In this document: positions 13,059-24,229 of the stretch, one piece after another
How positions within the stretch are numbered: position 1 is the first letter of the stretch
Layout: each line of letters begins with the position of its first letter
Assembly (NCBI RefSeq): GCF_026213295.1
Contig: NC_079419.1
Span: 25,824,111-25,888,110 of the forward strand
DNA from: Gadus chalcogrammus
Taxonomy: Eukaryota; Chordata; Actinopteri; Gadiformes; Gadidae
Direction of reading: 5' to 3'
DNA length: 64,000 nt
Position numbers and translations under genes: made by a program
The notes under the pieces: generated by a model
Told to the model about the DNA's origin: nothing
The model's input: the letters and a program-made list of their open reading frames with translations, nothing else
Database searches by the model: none

Positions 13059-13061
13059 TAG
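13059..13061 (+). promoter_or_regulatory. Amber codon between gag and pro-pol (candidate readthrough site)
   Basis: CAA TAG GGC is read in one frame, with zinc knuckle upstream and protease downstream in the same frame. In gammaretroviruses a UAG at this place is read through to make Gag-Pol. CCCAG at about 13068 and CTGGG at about 13098 could pair downstream. Function is inferred. Confidence 0.6.
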
Positions 13062-13450
13062 GGCTGCCCAGAGGACGAGCAGGCAAGAAAGGAACTGGGT
13101 CTCGGACAACCTACTGTGGAAGCATACGTAGGTGGACACAGATGCACGTTTCTAGTGGACTCGGGAGCATCCGTATCAACTATCGGAAGTCTCGCGGGAA
13201 AAACACCCCCACTCTCTCGCCGCTCTCTAAAAACCATGGGATTTTTCTGGGAAATCCATGGAACAACCGTTCACAACCCCACTCGACTTCGACATACTAG
13301 AACAAAAAGGAAGTCATTCATTCCTATACGCCCCAAAATGCCCCATCAATCTATTAGGAAGGGACCTAATGGGTTCCCTACAAATCACTCTTGCCTGCAA
13401 CTTGGGAGGCATCACCCTGTACCACCCCGCCAAACCCGCACCAGATGAAG
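13062..13450 (+). pseudogene. pro: Retroviral aspartic protease, frameshifted
   Basis: It follows the amber codon in the gag frame. The catalytic D-S-G-A motif lies at 13158-13169. The frame then moves by +1 near 13250, and the conserved LLGRDL motif of the retropepsin C-terminus is read in the next frame at about 13350. A functional single-frame enzyme cannot be made as read. Confidence 0.75.
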
Positions 13451-16015
13451 CACACATGTTCATGTTAATAGACGACCCGAAGCCAGAAGCTCACGAAGAT
13501 ACCACCATCTACTGGCAGGAACTGACGGGAACAGCACAGACAACTCCAGGACTGGAAAGCACATATCGAGAGTGGGAAATGTGGATCCAAGAAATCGGAG
13601 AATACAATGAACTGTTGGACCCATTACACTGCACGCTCAACATCACACACGAGCAGGACCTGACCTACGATGAACCATGGTACAACCAGAAAGATGGACA
13701 GCTGGAGGACCTACGATGTGGAGATATATACCTGGGACCCGAAGGAGTGGCGGCAGGAGTCGACCTCACAGAAGAACAACTATCCTGGTTCCAGCTGGAA
13801 CCAGAGAGTGTCCCTCATGTCTCCCTCTTGGTCAGCGCAGACCACCAACCCAAACAACACGGACCAATGGTAAAAAGAGCACAAGAGGTCCGTGAATGGC
13901 AACCCACAGACAACCAATATCTACACAGAAGCCCAAATGCAGAATTCTGGAGAATATCCTCACGTACCACGAACAAGGCAATCGGCCGAAGAGTGGACGG
14001 ACATCGGATGGTGATCGACAACACCACCAAGAGCGACGAGCCAGAAGACCCAGAAGTGACCACCATGCTTACACGCATTAAGGAGACGGTGTGGGCAAAT
14101 GGACCATATGATGTGGGGCACACCCCGCAACACAACATTGTGGTGAACGTGAAGAATCCTCATCGCCCGGAATGGCGACATCAATACAGGATAAAGCCAG
14201 AGGCGGAGGAGGGAATCAACGACACCATAACGGGCCTGCTGGAAGCAGGTGTGCTGGAGAAGACCACCTCAGAATGGAACACACCGATCCTGCCAGTGAG
14301 AAAAGCCGATAACCTGGAGGTTATCGGCTAACCTGGAGGATGGTGCATGACCTGAGGGCCATCAACATTCGGACCATAGCCCCCCCGGAGAAGGTCCCTA
14401 ACCCATACGTGGCCCTAAATCCAATAAGCTCTGAACATCAATGGTTCACGGTGGTGGATCTCGCCAATGCATTCTTCTGCATCCCTTTGGCCACTGAGTC
14501 AAGACAATTCTTCGCTTTTACATATAGAAATCAACAATACACGTACAGAAGGATGCCACAAGGTTTCCGAAGCACCCCCACGATCTTCAACACCTGCCTC
14601 AAGGAGGACCTTGCAGGCCTGGATCTCCCTTCAGGCACGGTCCTGATACAATACGTGGACGACCTCCTCGTGGCAGCTGAAACAAAGGAAGCTTGCCTAC
14701 AGGCAACTGAAAACTTGCTGCAAACAATAGCACAAAAAGGATACAAACTCAAGAAAACAAAACTACAACTGGTGAAACAAGAGATTACTTTCTTGGGGAA
14801 AGTAATAGGAGGGAATAGAAGAGAGATCGGCAAAAGTCACAGAAGCGCGATCAAAACCTATCCAAAGCCAATCACAGTCCGACAAATGCTAGCATTCCTA
14901 GGACTGACAGGATATAGCCGGACCTACATCCCTGATTACACCGGCGAAACAACTACACTGCGGCAACTCATCACCAAAGCAGGACACAGAAATCTAAAAG
15001 CCCCCTTGGAATGGACCCCTGAAGCAGAAGAAGCATTCAACAGGCTAAAACAAAGCATGTATAGTGCCGCGGCCCTGGCCGCCCCGGACTACAAAGAACC
15101 CTTTCACCTGGATGTGTCAGTAAAAGACTGTGTGGTCAACGGAATCCTATGGCAGAAACAACGAGGACAACGGAATGTCCTAGCCTACCACAGCTCTGCC
15201 CTGGAACCACCAGAAAAAGGACTCCCCGAGTGTGGAAAAGCTATATGCGCCATTGCCAAAAGCCTGGACAAGACGGCCTACATAGTAATGACACACCCAG
15301 TTGTGGTCCACACTATCCACGGGGTAAAAGCATACCTGGATAGTTCAGACTACACAATCACCACGGCAACCAGGAACGCAAAACTCCAGAGAATATTGGG
15401 GAATCCCATGGTCACCTTCACCACCCAAGGAGCCAACATGACGGACACCATGCCCGGACCCAACGATGGAGAACCTCACACATGCTCAGAAGAAATAAAG
15501 AAGGCAGTGAAGATTCGACCAGAACTGAGAGCGGAACCCCTACAGCCAGTGGACATGACCTTGTACACCGATGGATGCTGCTACAGAGCCGCCAATGGAG
15601 AAAACCTGGCCTCATGGGCTGTAGTGGAACAGACCAAACAAGGAATATGCAGCACTCTGGCAAGTGGCATATTAGAACAGCCCGCTTCAGCACAAAGAGT
15701 CGAACTATATGCTATGTGTGAAGCTCTACGAATAGCCAAGGGGCGAACGCTAAATCTCTACACCGATTCCAATTACGCATACGAACTAGCCCACCTAAAC
15801 GGACAACAAATGATCAACAGACAGATGATCACCAGTGCAAATACCAAAGCAAAACACACAGACCTAATCCTGCTGTTAGCCAAAACAGCCTAACTACCTC
15901 GAGAAGTAGCCATCATGCACTGCCGAGGACATCAGAAAACAAAAACAATGGAGGCAAGAGGAAACCATGCAGCGGATGAAGCAGCTAAGAAAGCAGGCGG
16001 ACCAGATGATGGTCA
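13451..16015 (+). pseudogene. pol: Retroviral reverse transcriptase and RNase H, broken
   Basis: A linker precedes the RT fingers (frame from 13258 to a stop at 14331), then the frame changes and the RT palm follows from 14340, with the YVDD catalytic box at 14652-14663. The break at 14307-14340 is a short palindromic insertion. Connection and RNase H follow (LYTDG near 15560, ELYAM near 15705, YTDSNYA near 15760), then a stop at 15891 before the final RNase H helix, which remains readable to about 16018. Order and motifs are those of gamma-type Pol. Two or more lesions make it inactive. Confidence 0.82.
14307..14340 (+). other. Palindromic insertion scar in RT
   Basis: GCCGATAACC and GGTTATCGGC flank TGGA as a perfect 10-base inverted pair, and AACCTGGA then recurs 19 bases downstream. 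The result is a stop (TAA at 14329-14331) and a frame change inside a strongly conserved RT stretch. Confidence 0.8.
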
Positions 16016-17460
16016 ATGAAGAAACAGCCCTGGACCCAGATGAACAGATGGTCAAAGAAATGCAAGGAGGAGCAGGACCTTATGAGAAATCGGCGTGGAG
16101 AGGAAAAGGGGCCAGACAGAGCCCGGATGGAATATACTACTCCATCACTGGAAAGCCGGTTGTCTCCTCCAAGGCCCTACTGTTCCTCCTAAGGAAGGAA
16201 CATGGATTGGCACACGAAGGAAAGACCAAGACCCGGGAAAGGATTGAAAGATACTGGTGGCATCCAGCTCTCAAAGCTGTGTGCGACCAGTATGTCCAGG
16301 ACTGTCAAACGTGCCAAGCCTGTAACCAAAGGCGGGGATTCAAGATAACCAAAGGACAATTCCCCGTGCCCCAGCTCCCATTTCAAGAAATTTACATTGA
16401 TTTCACAGATATGGGACAAGAGAACAGAGTTGACGGAAAACGGTTTATGTTAGTAGCCGTCGACAGGTTCACTAGATGGGTAGAAGCAATTCCGGTTAAA
16501 AAAGAGGACGGGAAAACAGTCATCAAATGGTTAACACAGGAACTCATTCCCCGCTGGGGATACCCAAAGCTTATCTGCTCAGATAATGGTACCCACTTCG
16601 CCAACGCCCACCTTCAAGAGGTGGAAACATACATAGGACTCAAACATAGATTCGGCTCAGTATATCACCCCCAATCGCAAGGTCTGGTGGAACGAGCAAA
16701 CCAGACAATCAAAAATCAATTAACAAAAATACTCAGAAGCAACAGACTGGAGAAATCTAGGGAGGAGGCAGAAACTCGAACCTTAGGACGCATGCAGGTG
16801 AATCAGCTGACAGGGAAAGTTAAAGAAAAGACAGCAGGGAAGAAGATGACCTGGGTAACAGCTCTGCCATTGGCATTAATGGCCATAAGATCTTCTCCTT
16901 CTAACACCACCCTTCTCAGCCCCCATGAATTAGTCACAGGACGTCCCATGCAAGGACCATACAGCCCACCATCCAAAGGACCCCCATCTGACAGGTTTGA
17001 TGAAGTAATGCAGGAGTATCTGCAAGCACTAACTCAAGCTTCTTTAAAGTTGTATTCCCAGATCACAGACCAGAAGCCGTCCGATCCAGAGGATCCTTCA
17101 CCAACGTCGGTGACACCTGGCGAGTGGATCTGGGTGAAAAAACACCATCGAAAGACCCTAGAAGACCGGTGGGAGGGGCCATACAAGGTACTCTTGGCCA
17201 CACCCTTTTCTGTTTCTGTAGAGGACCGACGTGGGGCCCAGTGGCACCACCTGAGCCGGTGCCGCAAAGCAGGTACTCCTGGCAGATCGTGGACTGAGAC
17301 CCTGACCGACCTAGCTGCACTCCAAGCCAAGGACAAACACTCCTCATCCCAAGACGATGGGCCACAGCGTGCCCTTGGGAAAGTACCTGGTAGGATTCCT
17401 TCTGGTAGTCCTGTTCCAAGAAGGAGCGGGAGACAACATCGCCAGGTACCCACCGTCTAA
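15967..17460 (+). pseudogene. pol: Retroviral integrase region
   Basis: A roughly 497-codon open frame, out of frame with the preceding RNase H. The N-terminal HHCC zinc region is at about 16200-16325, with paired Cys of the CQTCQAC type. The catalytic D-D-E core is visible: Asp in DFTDM near 16400, Asp in SDNGTHF near 16580, and Glu in GLVERANQ near 16690. The C-terminus has the W-x-GPY motif (near 17175) typical of gamma-type integrases. It is the longest intact retroviral ORF here. Its last about 100 bases overlap the start of env in another frame, as in gammaretroviruses. Bases 16184-16985 recur at 19456-20257. Confidence 0.88.
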
Positions 17461-18725
17461 GCCAACAACAACAGGTCAGGTCTGGTTAAGGTACTGTCTA
17501 GGGATAGAAAGTATCTTTGAGCTGAATTTTTGTGATATGCTGCCCTGTGGGACCAGGATGGACCGGGTCTACCAGGCAGAAAAGTACATGTGCGTAAGTA
17601 CCAGACGAGACGGTAGCTACATGAGAGGTTATTCCTGCGAGGAGTGGTCTCAGGCATCGTGGCTTACCCATCCTGGGTACAAGGAGGGCTATTATCCCCT
17701 GTGGTCCAGCTACAAGGAAATCCAAAAGGGAATCTCCCTTACCAGAAGATTATATGGCTATAAGGAAGTCTGGAGCAATAATGGTCTAGCAGTCAAGGGA
17801 GAGTCAATATTCATAAAGTTAAGGGCAGATTTACTCATTCCCGAAAACAGATCTCATAAGACAGACAAAGGCCTGGTTTTTCTAATGTTAAGGGCGGATA
17901 CTTATGGGGAGGACCTAAAAGTAGTTATCCATCTATCAGGAGTTGCATGCGGGCCCAATAAATTTCCATCTAGAGTGACGTATGATTCCTTAGGAGCGCC
18001 ACATCTCTCCCCACCCCCGGTAGTGCACCCAAATGGAGGGACGCACGAAGAATATTGGGAGGTAAAGACGGGTGAGCTTGATCAGAACATGTGGTTAAAA
18101 TGGATGAACTACACGGCCCGGGCCCAGGGCAAGACCAACTGCATTATCTGTGCCGCCGGCCGCCCCTCCTTGACCACAGCCTCCGCTAGAATCACCCCGC
18201 ATAATTCACCGCAAGGTTTTGTTTGTCTTTGTTGACGGCCACATCCCAGGATGCTCAATTGCAATAAAATCCAGACTAAATAACATGTATCCTCAGACCC
18301 CGATTAGATCTATACCCCCAAGATTTGAAGTTAATTTAACTCCGGACTATCATTGTATCACAGGAAGGGGAACAGGGAGAAAGGTGGGATCATTTCCTCT
18401 TGACTCTTGTAACACCACTAGAGAGATAAAATTGTTGTCCAATATGACCCGTGCCCGTAGTGATATATGGTGGTTCTGTGGAGGTCAGATCCTCAGGGGA
18501 GTTCTCCCCTTTGAATTCTCAGGAACATGCGCAATCATACAGTTAATAATGCCCATCTACATTTTACCCGATAGCAAGACTGTGATGGATCTCACATTAT
18601 CCAGCAGCGGTGGTCTCCCGGCTTTGACCCGTCGGAAACGAGAGTATGCACCAGTCCCGGGTAGTTTTGATAAAAACATATACAGACGCAATAGGAGTAC
18701 CCCGAGGGGTCCCCAACGAACATAA
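17357..18725 (+). pseudogene. env: Retroviral Env surface subunit (SU), frameshifted
   Basis: The ATG at 17357 opens with a hydrophobic signal peptide of about 25 residues, followed by a Cys-rich ectodomain with several N-glycosylation sequons. A CIIC (CXXC) motif lies at 18140-18151, as in gamma-type Env where SU and TM are disulphide-linked. The frame closes at 18233 and SU continues in another frame from about 18219. A basic furin-type site (RRKR) lies at 18630-18641. As read it cannot give a continuous product. Confidence 0.75.
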
Positions 18726-18926
18726 AGCCCGGAATCAGATAGCGGCAGGATTTGAATCAGTTCTATTTTGGTGGTCTACAATTAATAAAAATGTTGACTG
18801 GATAAATTACATATACTATAATCAACAACGGTTTGTTAATTTTACAGAAGAGGCAGTCAAAGGACTGTCTGAACAATTGGATGCCACCTCCCGGATGACC
18901 TATCAGAATAGGCTAGCTTTAGATAT
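18646..18926 (+). pseudogene. env: Retroviral Env TM, N-terminal part
   Basis: Read in a third frame after a second shift near 18690. It contains the region after the cleavage site and a heptad-like helix up to the Gypsy insertion point. The reading frame is interrupted at 18927 by the Gypsy 5' LTR; the target duplication GATAT is at 18922-18926. Confidence 0.72.
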
Positions 18927-19098
18927 TGTAGACTGTGTTGACGGTCTCTATGGTTACTGCTGCTGCGTGCTGACGTCACGGGGACGCACAGCATGCTGGG
19001 GCGCGTTGGTCGTTGTTGGTGGTTGGAACTGGGCTAATAAAGCTAGTGGGTGTAACACCGTTCGCTGTCTACACTATCATCATTCATGCACATCTACA
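18927..19098 (+). repeat. Gypsy 5' LTR (172 bases)
   Basis: Begins TGTAGACTG and ends CATCTACA. It matches the 3' LTR at 25961-26145 almost base for base; the differences seen are one substitution (GGGGCGCG against GGGGCACG) and a 13-base tandem duplication present only in the 3' copy. Confidence 0.93.
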
Positions 19099-19115
19099 TG
19101 GTGTCAGAAGTGAGC
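19099..19115 (+). promoter_or_regulatory. Gypsy primer-binding site
   Basis: TGGTGTCAGAAGTGAGC starts directly after the 5' LTR, the position and TGG start expected for tRNA priming of minus-strand DNA. Confidence 0.75.
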
Positions 19116-19123
19116 CGAATCTA

Positions 19124-19458
19124 ATTTAAGATGGCACAAGGACTCCGCCGGATCGACCCGCTCGTCTTTAATGAGGATATCGCTCACAACTGGGAGAAGT
19201 TCAAGCGGGAATGGCATGTCTATAGCAACGCCGGGCTGGCGACGGCTAGTACGAAAGTGCAAGCCTACACGTTTCTCAACCTCGCCGGTCCGGAGGCATT
19301 GGATAAATTCGACACATTTGATTTTGCGGCCGACGAGGATCGCGAGGACCCTGCCGTGCTGGTAAAGAAATTTGAGGAATTATGCCTGCCGGTAAAAAAC
19401 GTGATTATGGACGGACATGCATTCAACACAACTGACCAGAAACGGCATGAGTCAATCC
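19124..19458 (+). repeat. First copy of the Gypsy gag start (335-base direct repeat)
   Basis: Identical as far as I can compare with 20263-20597. Holds the first about 109 codons of Gag from the ATG at 19131, then runs straight into retroviral integrase sequence. Confidence 0.92.
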
Positions 19459-20504
19459 TCCTAAGGAAGGAACATGGATTGGCACACGAAGGAAAGACCA
19501 AGACCCGGGAAAGGATTGAAAGATACTGGTGGCATCCAGCTCTCAAAGCTGTGTGCGACCAGTATGTCCAGGACTGTCAAACGTGCCAAGCCTGTAACCA
19601 AAGGCGGGGATTCAAGATAACCAAAGGACAATTCCCCGTGCCCCAGCTCCCATTTCAAGAAATTTACATTGATTTCACAGATATGGGACAAGAGAACAGA
19701 GTTGACGGAAAACGGTTTATGTTAGTAGCCGTCGACAGGTTCACTAGATGGGTAGAAGCAATTCCGGTTAAAAAAGAGGACGGGAAAACAGTCATCAAAT
19801 GGTTAACACAGGAACTCATTCCCCGCTGGGGATACCCAAAGCTTATCTGCTCAGATAATGGTACCCACTTCGCCAACGCCCACCTTCAAGAGGTGGAAAC
19901 ATACATAGGACTCAAACATAGATTCGGCTCAGTATATCACCCCCAATCGCAAGGTCTGGTGGAACGAGCAAACCAGACAATCAAAAATCAATTAACAAAA
20001 ATACTCAGAAGCAACAGACTGGAGAAATCTAGGGAGGAGGCAGAAACTCGAACCTTAGGACGCATGCAGGTGAATCAGCTGACAGGGAAAGTTAAAGAAA
20101 AGACAGCAGGGAAGAAGATGACCTGGGTAACAGCTCTGCCATTGGCATTAATGGCCATAAGATCTTCTCCTTCTAACACCACCCTTCTCAGCCCCCATGA
20201 ATTAGTCACAGGACGTCCCATGCAAGGACCATACAGCCCACCATCCAAAGGACCCCCTTTGGATTTAAGATGGCACAAGGACTCCGCCGGATCGACCCGC
20301 TCGTCTTTAATGAGGATATCGCTCACAACTGGGAGAAGTTCAAGCGGGAATGGCATGTCTATAGCAACGCCGGGCTGGCGACGGCTAGTACGAAAGTGCA
20401 AGCCTACACGTTTCTCAACCTCGCCGGTCCGGAGGCATTGGATAAATTCGACACATTTGATTTTGCGGCCGACGAGGATCGCGAGGACCCTGCCGTGCTG
20501 GTAA
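19131..20504 (+). pseudogene. Chimeric ORF: Gypsy Gag start fused to retroviral integrase
   Basis: A 457-codon open frame. Codons 1-109 are the Gypsy Gag N-terminus. The next about 267 codons are the retroviral integrase zinc region and DDE core, in the integrase reading frame. The last about 80 codons are the second Gypsy gag copy read in the wrong frame. The fusion is in frame at the first junction, which shares TCC between both parents. It could be a real recombination product or an assembly error; the normal gag follows from 20270. Confidence 0.85.
19456..20257 (+). repeat. Duplicate of retroviral integrase segment 16184-16985
   Basis: 802 bases in the same orientation at a constant offset of 3272, with no difference found in the translated product. 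A five-base filler (TTTGG) joins it to the restart of Gypsy gag at 20263. Confidence 0.92.
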
Positions 20505-21199
20505 AGAAATTTGAGGAATTATGCCTGCCGGTAAAAAACGTGATTATGGACGGACATGCATTCAACACAACTGACCAGAAACGGCATGAGTCAATCCAGT
20601 CATATGTTTCCGCGTTGAAGGTCATGGCCAAGAAATGTGACTTCGGAACACTGCATGATGAACTGATTAGAGATCGTTTGGTCTGTGGTATTCACAATGA
20701 CTCTGTCCGTGCACAGCTTTTAAAGGAGAAGAAACTGACGCTTAATTCGGCCGTTGAGATCTGCATGCTACACGAACGATCTGAGAAGGGCAACAGAGAA
20801 CTAAAAAAGGAAGCAGAGGTGTGCACAGTGCAATTCGACCCATGCACAAACTGTGGTGGCCAACACGCACCAGACCGGAACAAATGTCCAGCGCTCAACA
20901 AGCGCTGCAACACGTGTGGAAGAATGAACCATTTTTCTAGATGCTGCAGATCAGGCAAACCGTTTGCCCCCAACAGGCCAGGGCAGGCTCCGCCCCCCGC
21001 TGCACGCAGAGGCAGATACACACACGTGAGTGAACTTGACACGCAGCCACTGCAAGGGCCAACTGATGTGTTTCACTGTGAGACTGTGGAAATGTATTAC
21101 TGTGAGAGCATAGACAAGCCAGAGGATGTGCGTGGACAAGATGAAAGGTTTGCTGAGCTGTCTGCATGCAACACTGGCAGACAACTGACTGAAAATTGA
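20270..21199 (+). pseudogene. Gypsy gag, second and full copy
   Basis: 309 codons. The N-terminal two thirds are the helical Gag core. Cys/His clusters near 20845-20945 (CTNCGGQH and CNTCGRMNHFSRCC) are zinc-knuckle-like. It ends in a TGA at 21197-21199 that overlaps the first protease codons in another frame. The ORF itself is intact, but the 5' untranslated context is altered because the promoter-proximal gag start is the chimera upstream. Confidence 0.8.
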
Positions 21200-22238
21200 C
21201 ACTGGGGCCAAATGCAACGTCATATCCAGGGCTCTTCTACAGTACATTGATCCTACTGCTCACGTCAATCTCAACAAAAGAGCAAATCTTGTAGCGTACG
21301 GAGGTCATATAATCCAGACTCTTGGTGCGGCAGACATGGTTTTTAGTTGTGGTTTGCTAAGTTTCCAAGTTGTGGACAGAAACGTCAAACCACTGCTGGG
21401 TCCCAGAGACAGTGTCCGGCTCGGCTATGTGATTTTTGGACCAGAGGTGCATGCCGTCGTCCAGCAGGAGGCGCCAGGGCTGACGGAGTACAAGGACCTG
21501 TTCGACACCAGCGCCATTGGCAAGCTGCCGGTGGTGTATCACATGCGCCTGGATAACACCGTGCACCCCACTGTATGCGCTCCAAGACGGGTGCCACTGG
21601 CCATGAAGGACAAGATTGTGGCGGAACTGCATAGAATGACCCGACTCGGAGTCATCACACCGGTTCAGGAACCCACTGAATGGGTTTCAGCCATGGTGGC
21701 TGCGAGCAAACGAGATGGGAGCATTAGACTGTGCATCGACTCCGTCAACCTCAACAAAGCCCTCCTCAGACCCCACCACCCGTTGAAAACTGTGGAAGAG
21801 GTGATCGCTGACATGCCTGATGCCAAGCTGTTCAGCATTCTGGATGCTAAGTGTGACATGCCTGATGCCAAGCTGTTCAGCATTCTGGATGCTAAGTGTG
21901 ATTTCTGGCAGGTGCCGCTCAGCAAAGAATCCTCGAAACTCACCACCTTCATGACTCCTGTGGGCCGTTATGCCTTCCTGCGGATGCCCTATGGCATCAC
22001 CACGGGGAGTGAAGTTTTCCAGCGGTGCATGGACCAGCTTTTCGAAGGACTGCCGTGTGCAATTGTGATAGATGACATTTTAGTGTGGGGCCGTTCAAGA
22101 GAGGAGCATGATCTCCGTCTCCGCCAAGTCATGGACAGGATACGGGCTGTCAATCTCAGACTGAACCCTGAGAAGTGCCGTTTCAGGGTCACTGAGGTTG
22201 CTTATGTCGGTCACCTGCTCACCGACCAGGGTGTGTAA
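21198..22238 (+). pseudogene. Gypsy protease and RT, N-terminal part with stop
   Basis: The protease D-T-G-A motif is at 21198-21209, one frame on from gag. The RT fingers and palm follow; the catalytic box is read as IDD near 22068. A 45-base exact tandem duplication (21810-21854 and 21855-21899) adds 15 residues directly before the first catalytic Asp region. An in-frame TAA at 22236-22238 ends the ORF in a conserved stretch, and the same frame continues at once beyond it. Confidence 0.82.
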
Positions 22239-23090
22239 CCCGACCCTGCCAAGACCGCTGCCGTCCGCCTGTTTCCCCCGCCTGAGGACAAGAACGGTCT
22301 CCTAAGGTTCCTAGGCATGACCAACTACTTGGCCAAATTTGTACCAGACTACAGCGAGGCCACGGCGCCCCTGCGCGAGCTGTTGCGCCAGGATGTAGAC
22401 TGGTGCTGGCTGGAGCTCCACACAGCGGCGTTCACAAAGCTCAAGGAACTTATCGCAGGTCCCCCAGTTCTGCGGTACTTTGATGTGCACCAACCTGTTG
22501 TGCTGTCAGCTGACGCCTCACAGCACGGACTAGGTGCTGTCTGCCTCCAAAACGGCAGACCGGTGGCTTTCGCTTCCAGGGCCCTCACGGAGACTGAGTC
22601 ACGCTATGCTCAGATTGAGAAAGAGCTCCTGGCCCTCGTCTATGCTTGCACAAAATTCCATCACTACATATATGGACGGGCTGTGACTGTTGAGACTGAC
22701 CATCAGCCACTCGTTACCATACTGAAAAAGCCACTTCACACAGCCTCTGCGCGCCTACAAAGGATGATGCTCCGCTTGCAGCGTTACAACCTCGACGTCA
22801 TCTACAAGAGGGGCAGGGAGCTCTACGTCGCTGATGCTCTCTCCCGTGCACATCTGCCCTCCACTGACCAAGCTGAGGAAATGGAGGAGTACGAGGTTAT
22901 GGTGGTGAACGTCCTCTCCTCACACAGGGTTGAGGAACTGAAGCGTGAGACGTTGGCTGATCCTCTCTGCCGGCGTCTCGCTGAGGTCGTTTCTGCAGGC
23001 TGGCCCGATGCATTTAGTGACGTGCCACGTGACCTGCGACCGTTCTACGCCATGAGAGAGGAACTCACGAGTGACAGTGGTTTGCTCCTC
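22239..23090 (+). pseudogene. Gypsy RT thumb, connection and RNase H
   Basis: Same frame as the preceding part, readable from the base after the stop. Contains the LRFLGMTNYLAKF thumb motif and the RNase H start with LSADASQHGLGAV. The frame is lost near 23090, just before the integrase zinc region. Confidence 0.8.
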
Positions 23091-24229
23091 CGCGGTTCAT
23101 CATTCCACACTCCCTCCAGCATTACTACATGCAACAGCTGCACCAGGGCCACCCTGGTCTCGAGGCCACGAAGCGCAGGGCCAGGGAGACAATGTTCTGG
23201 CCGACCATCTACACTGACATTGAAAGGGAGGTTTCCAGATGTGCCCCCTGCAATGCTCTCAAGCCACACCAGCCTAAGGAGCCCCTTCAACTGCATGACA
23301 TCCCTGACCTACCCTGGTCCCTCACCGCAGCAGATGTTTTTGAGTGGGAGGGGAAGGAGCATCTTGTGCTTGTGGACTCCTACTCTGGCTGGTTCGAGAT
23401 AGACCGGCTCTCGGGCACAACAAGCGCCACATTGGTGGCCAAGTTTAAACGACACTTTGCTACTCACAGGGTACCACAGCAACTCATGACAGACAATGCT
23501 GCTTACTTCACAAGCAGGGAGTTCGCTCGCAAGTGGGACTTTTGTCATGTCACCAGCAGTCCACTGTACCCTCAGTCCAATGGGCTTGCTGAGAGGGCTG
23601 TGCGCTCGGCAAAGCACCTGCTGGAGAAATGTGCACGCGATAGAACGGACATAGACGCCGCTCTCCTCAGTCTTCGCAACCTGCCCAGGGACGGGTTGCC
23701 GTCGCCAGCTCAATGCCTGCTCTCTCGGCACACCAGGGCTTTCATTCCCATGACCAAAGCCATGTACTCACCCGAAGTGGAGACACGGGTCCAGTTGGCT
23801 CTAACACAGGTGAGACAGAGTGGAAAGGCCTACTACGACAAGTCAGCTAGGCCACTGGCTCCACTGCGAGCTGGGCAGACAGTGAGAATGCAGACAAAGA
23901 GAGGACACGACAGGCTGGCAACAGTGCTAGGAACAGCACCACAACCGAATAGTTACCAGGTCCAGGCTGGAGATGCAACATATGTGAGGAACAGACGCCA
24001 CCTACTCCAGACACCTGAGATCCATGTTCCTGACTCCACGGCAGGGGACCCACCTGCTGTTGCTGTAATCGCACATCCACGAAGCCCACAACAGGACAGT
24101 GTGGGACCGGAATTGTCGCAGGGACAGCGGCCTGTGATTTTTACTCGCTCAGGGAGAGCGTCGAGACCCAGCTCTCTCTACGAGGACTTTGTCACAGACC
24201 AGGGCCCCGTTTCCCGAAAGCGTCGTTAG
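23091..24229 (+). pseudogene. Gypsy integrase
   Basis: Read in a new frame from about 23100 (open ORF 23129-24229). It has the H2C2 zinc region (HQGHPG then CAPC), a DSYSGWFE core, a TDNAAYF second Asp and a NGLAERAV Glu. The C-terminal tail continues into the Harbinger terminus at 24203, so the last about nine codons are transposon sequence. Confidence 0.82.

Larger units (their letters stand above)
9861..13061 (+). pseudogene. gag: Retroviral gag, one frame with three internal stops
   Basis: One frame runs 3.2 kb from the ATG at 9861 to a TAG at 13059-13061. It is interrupted only by TGA at 10101, TAA at 10590 and TAA at 11847. The N-terminal part looks like matrix. A PPPY late-domain motif (ESCRT recruitment) lies at 10482-10493. 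A Gln-rich repeat domain follows at 10782-11560, then a capsid-like region from about 11997, and one CCHC zinc knuckle at 12906-12947. At over 1,000 codons it would be about twice a usual gamma-type Gag, mostly because of the repeat domain. It is also possible that translation really began downstream (the 11997 ATG). Structural role is inferred from order and motifs. Confidence 0.75.

Noticed and set aside
19461..19876. Antisense ORFs identical to those at 16189-16604
   Set aside because: They are shadows of the duplicated integrase segment.
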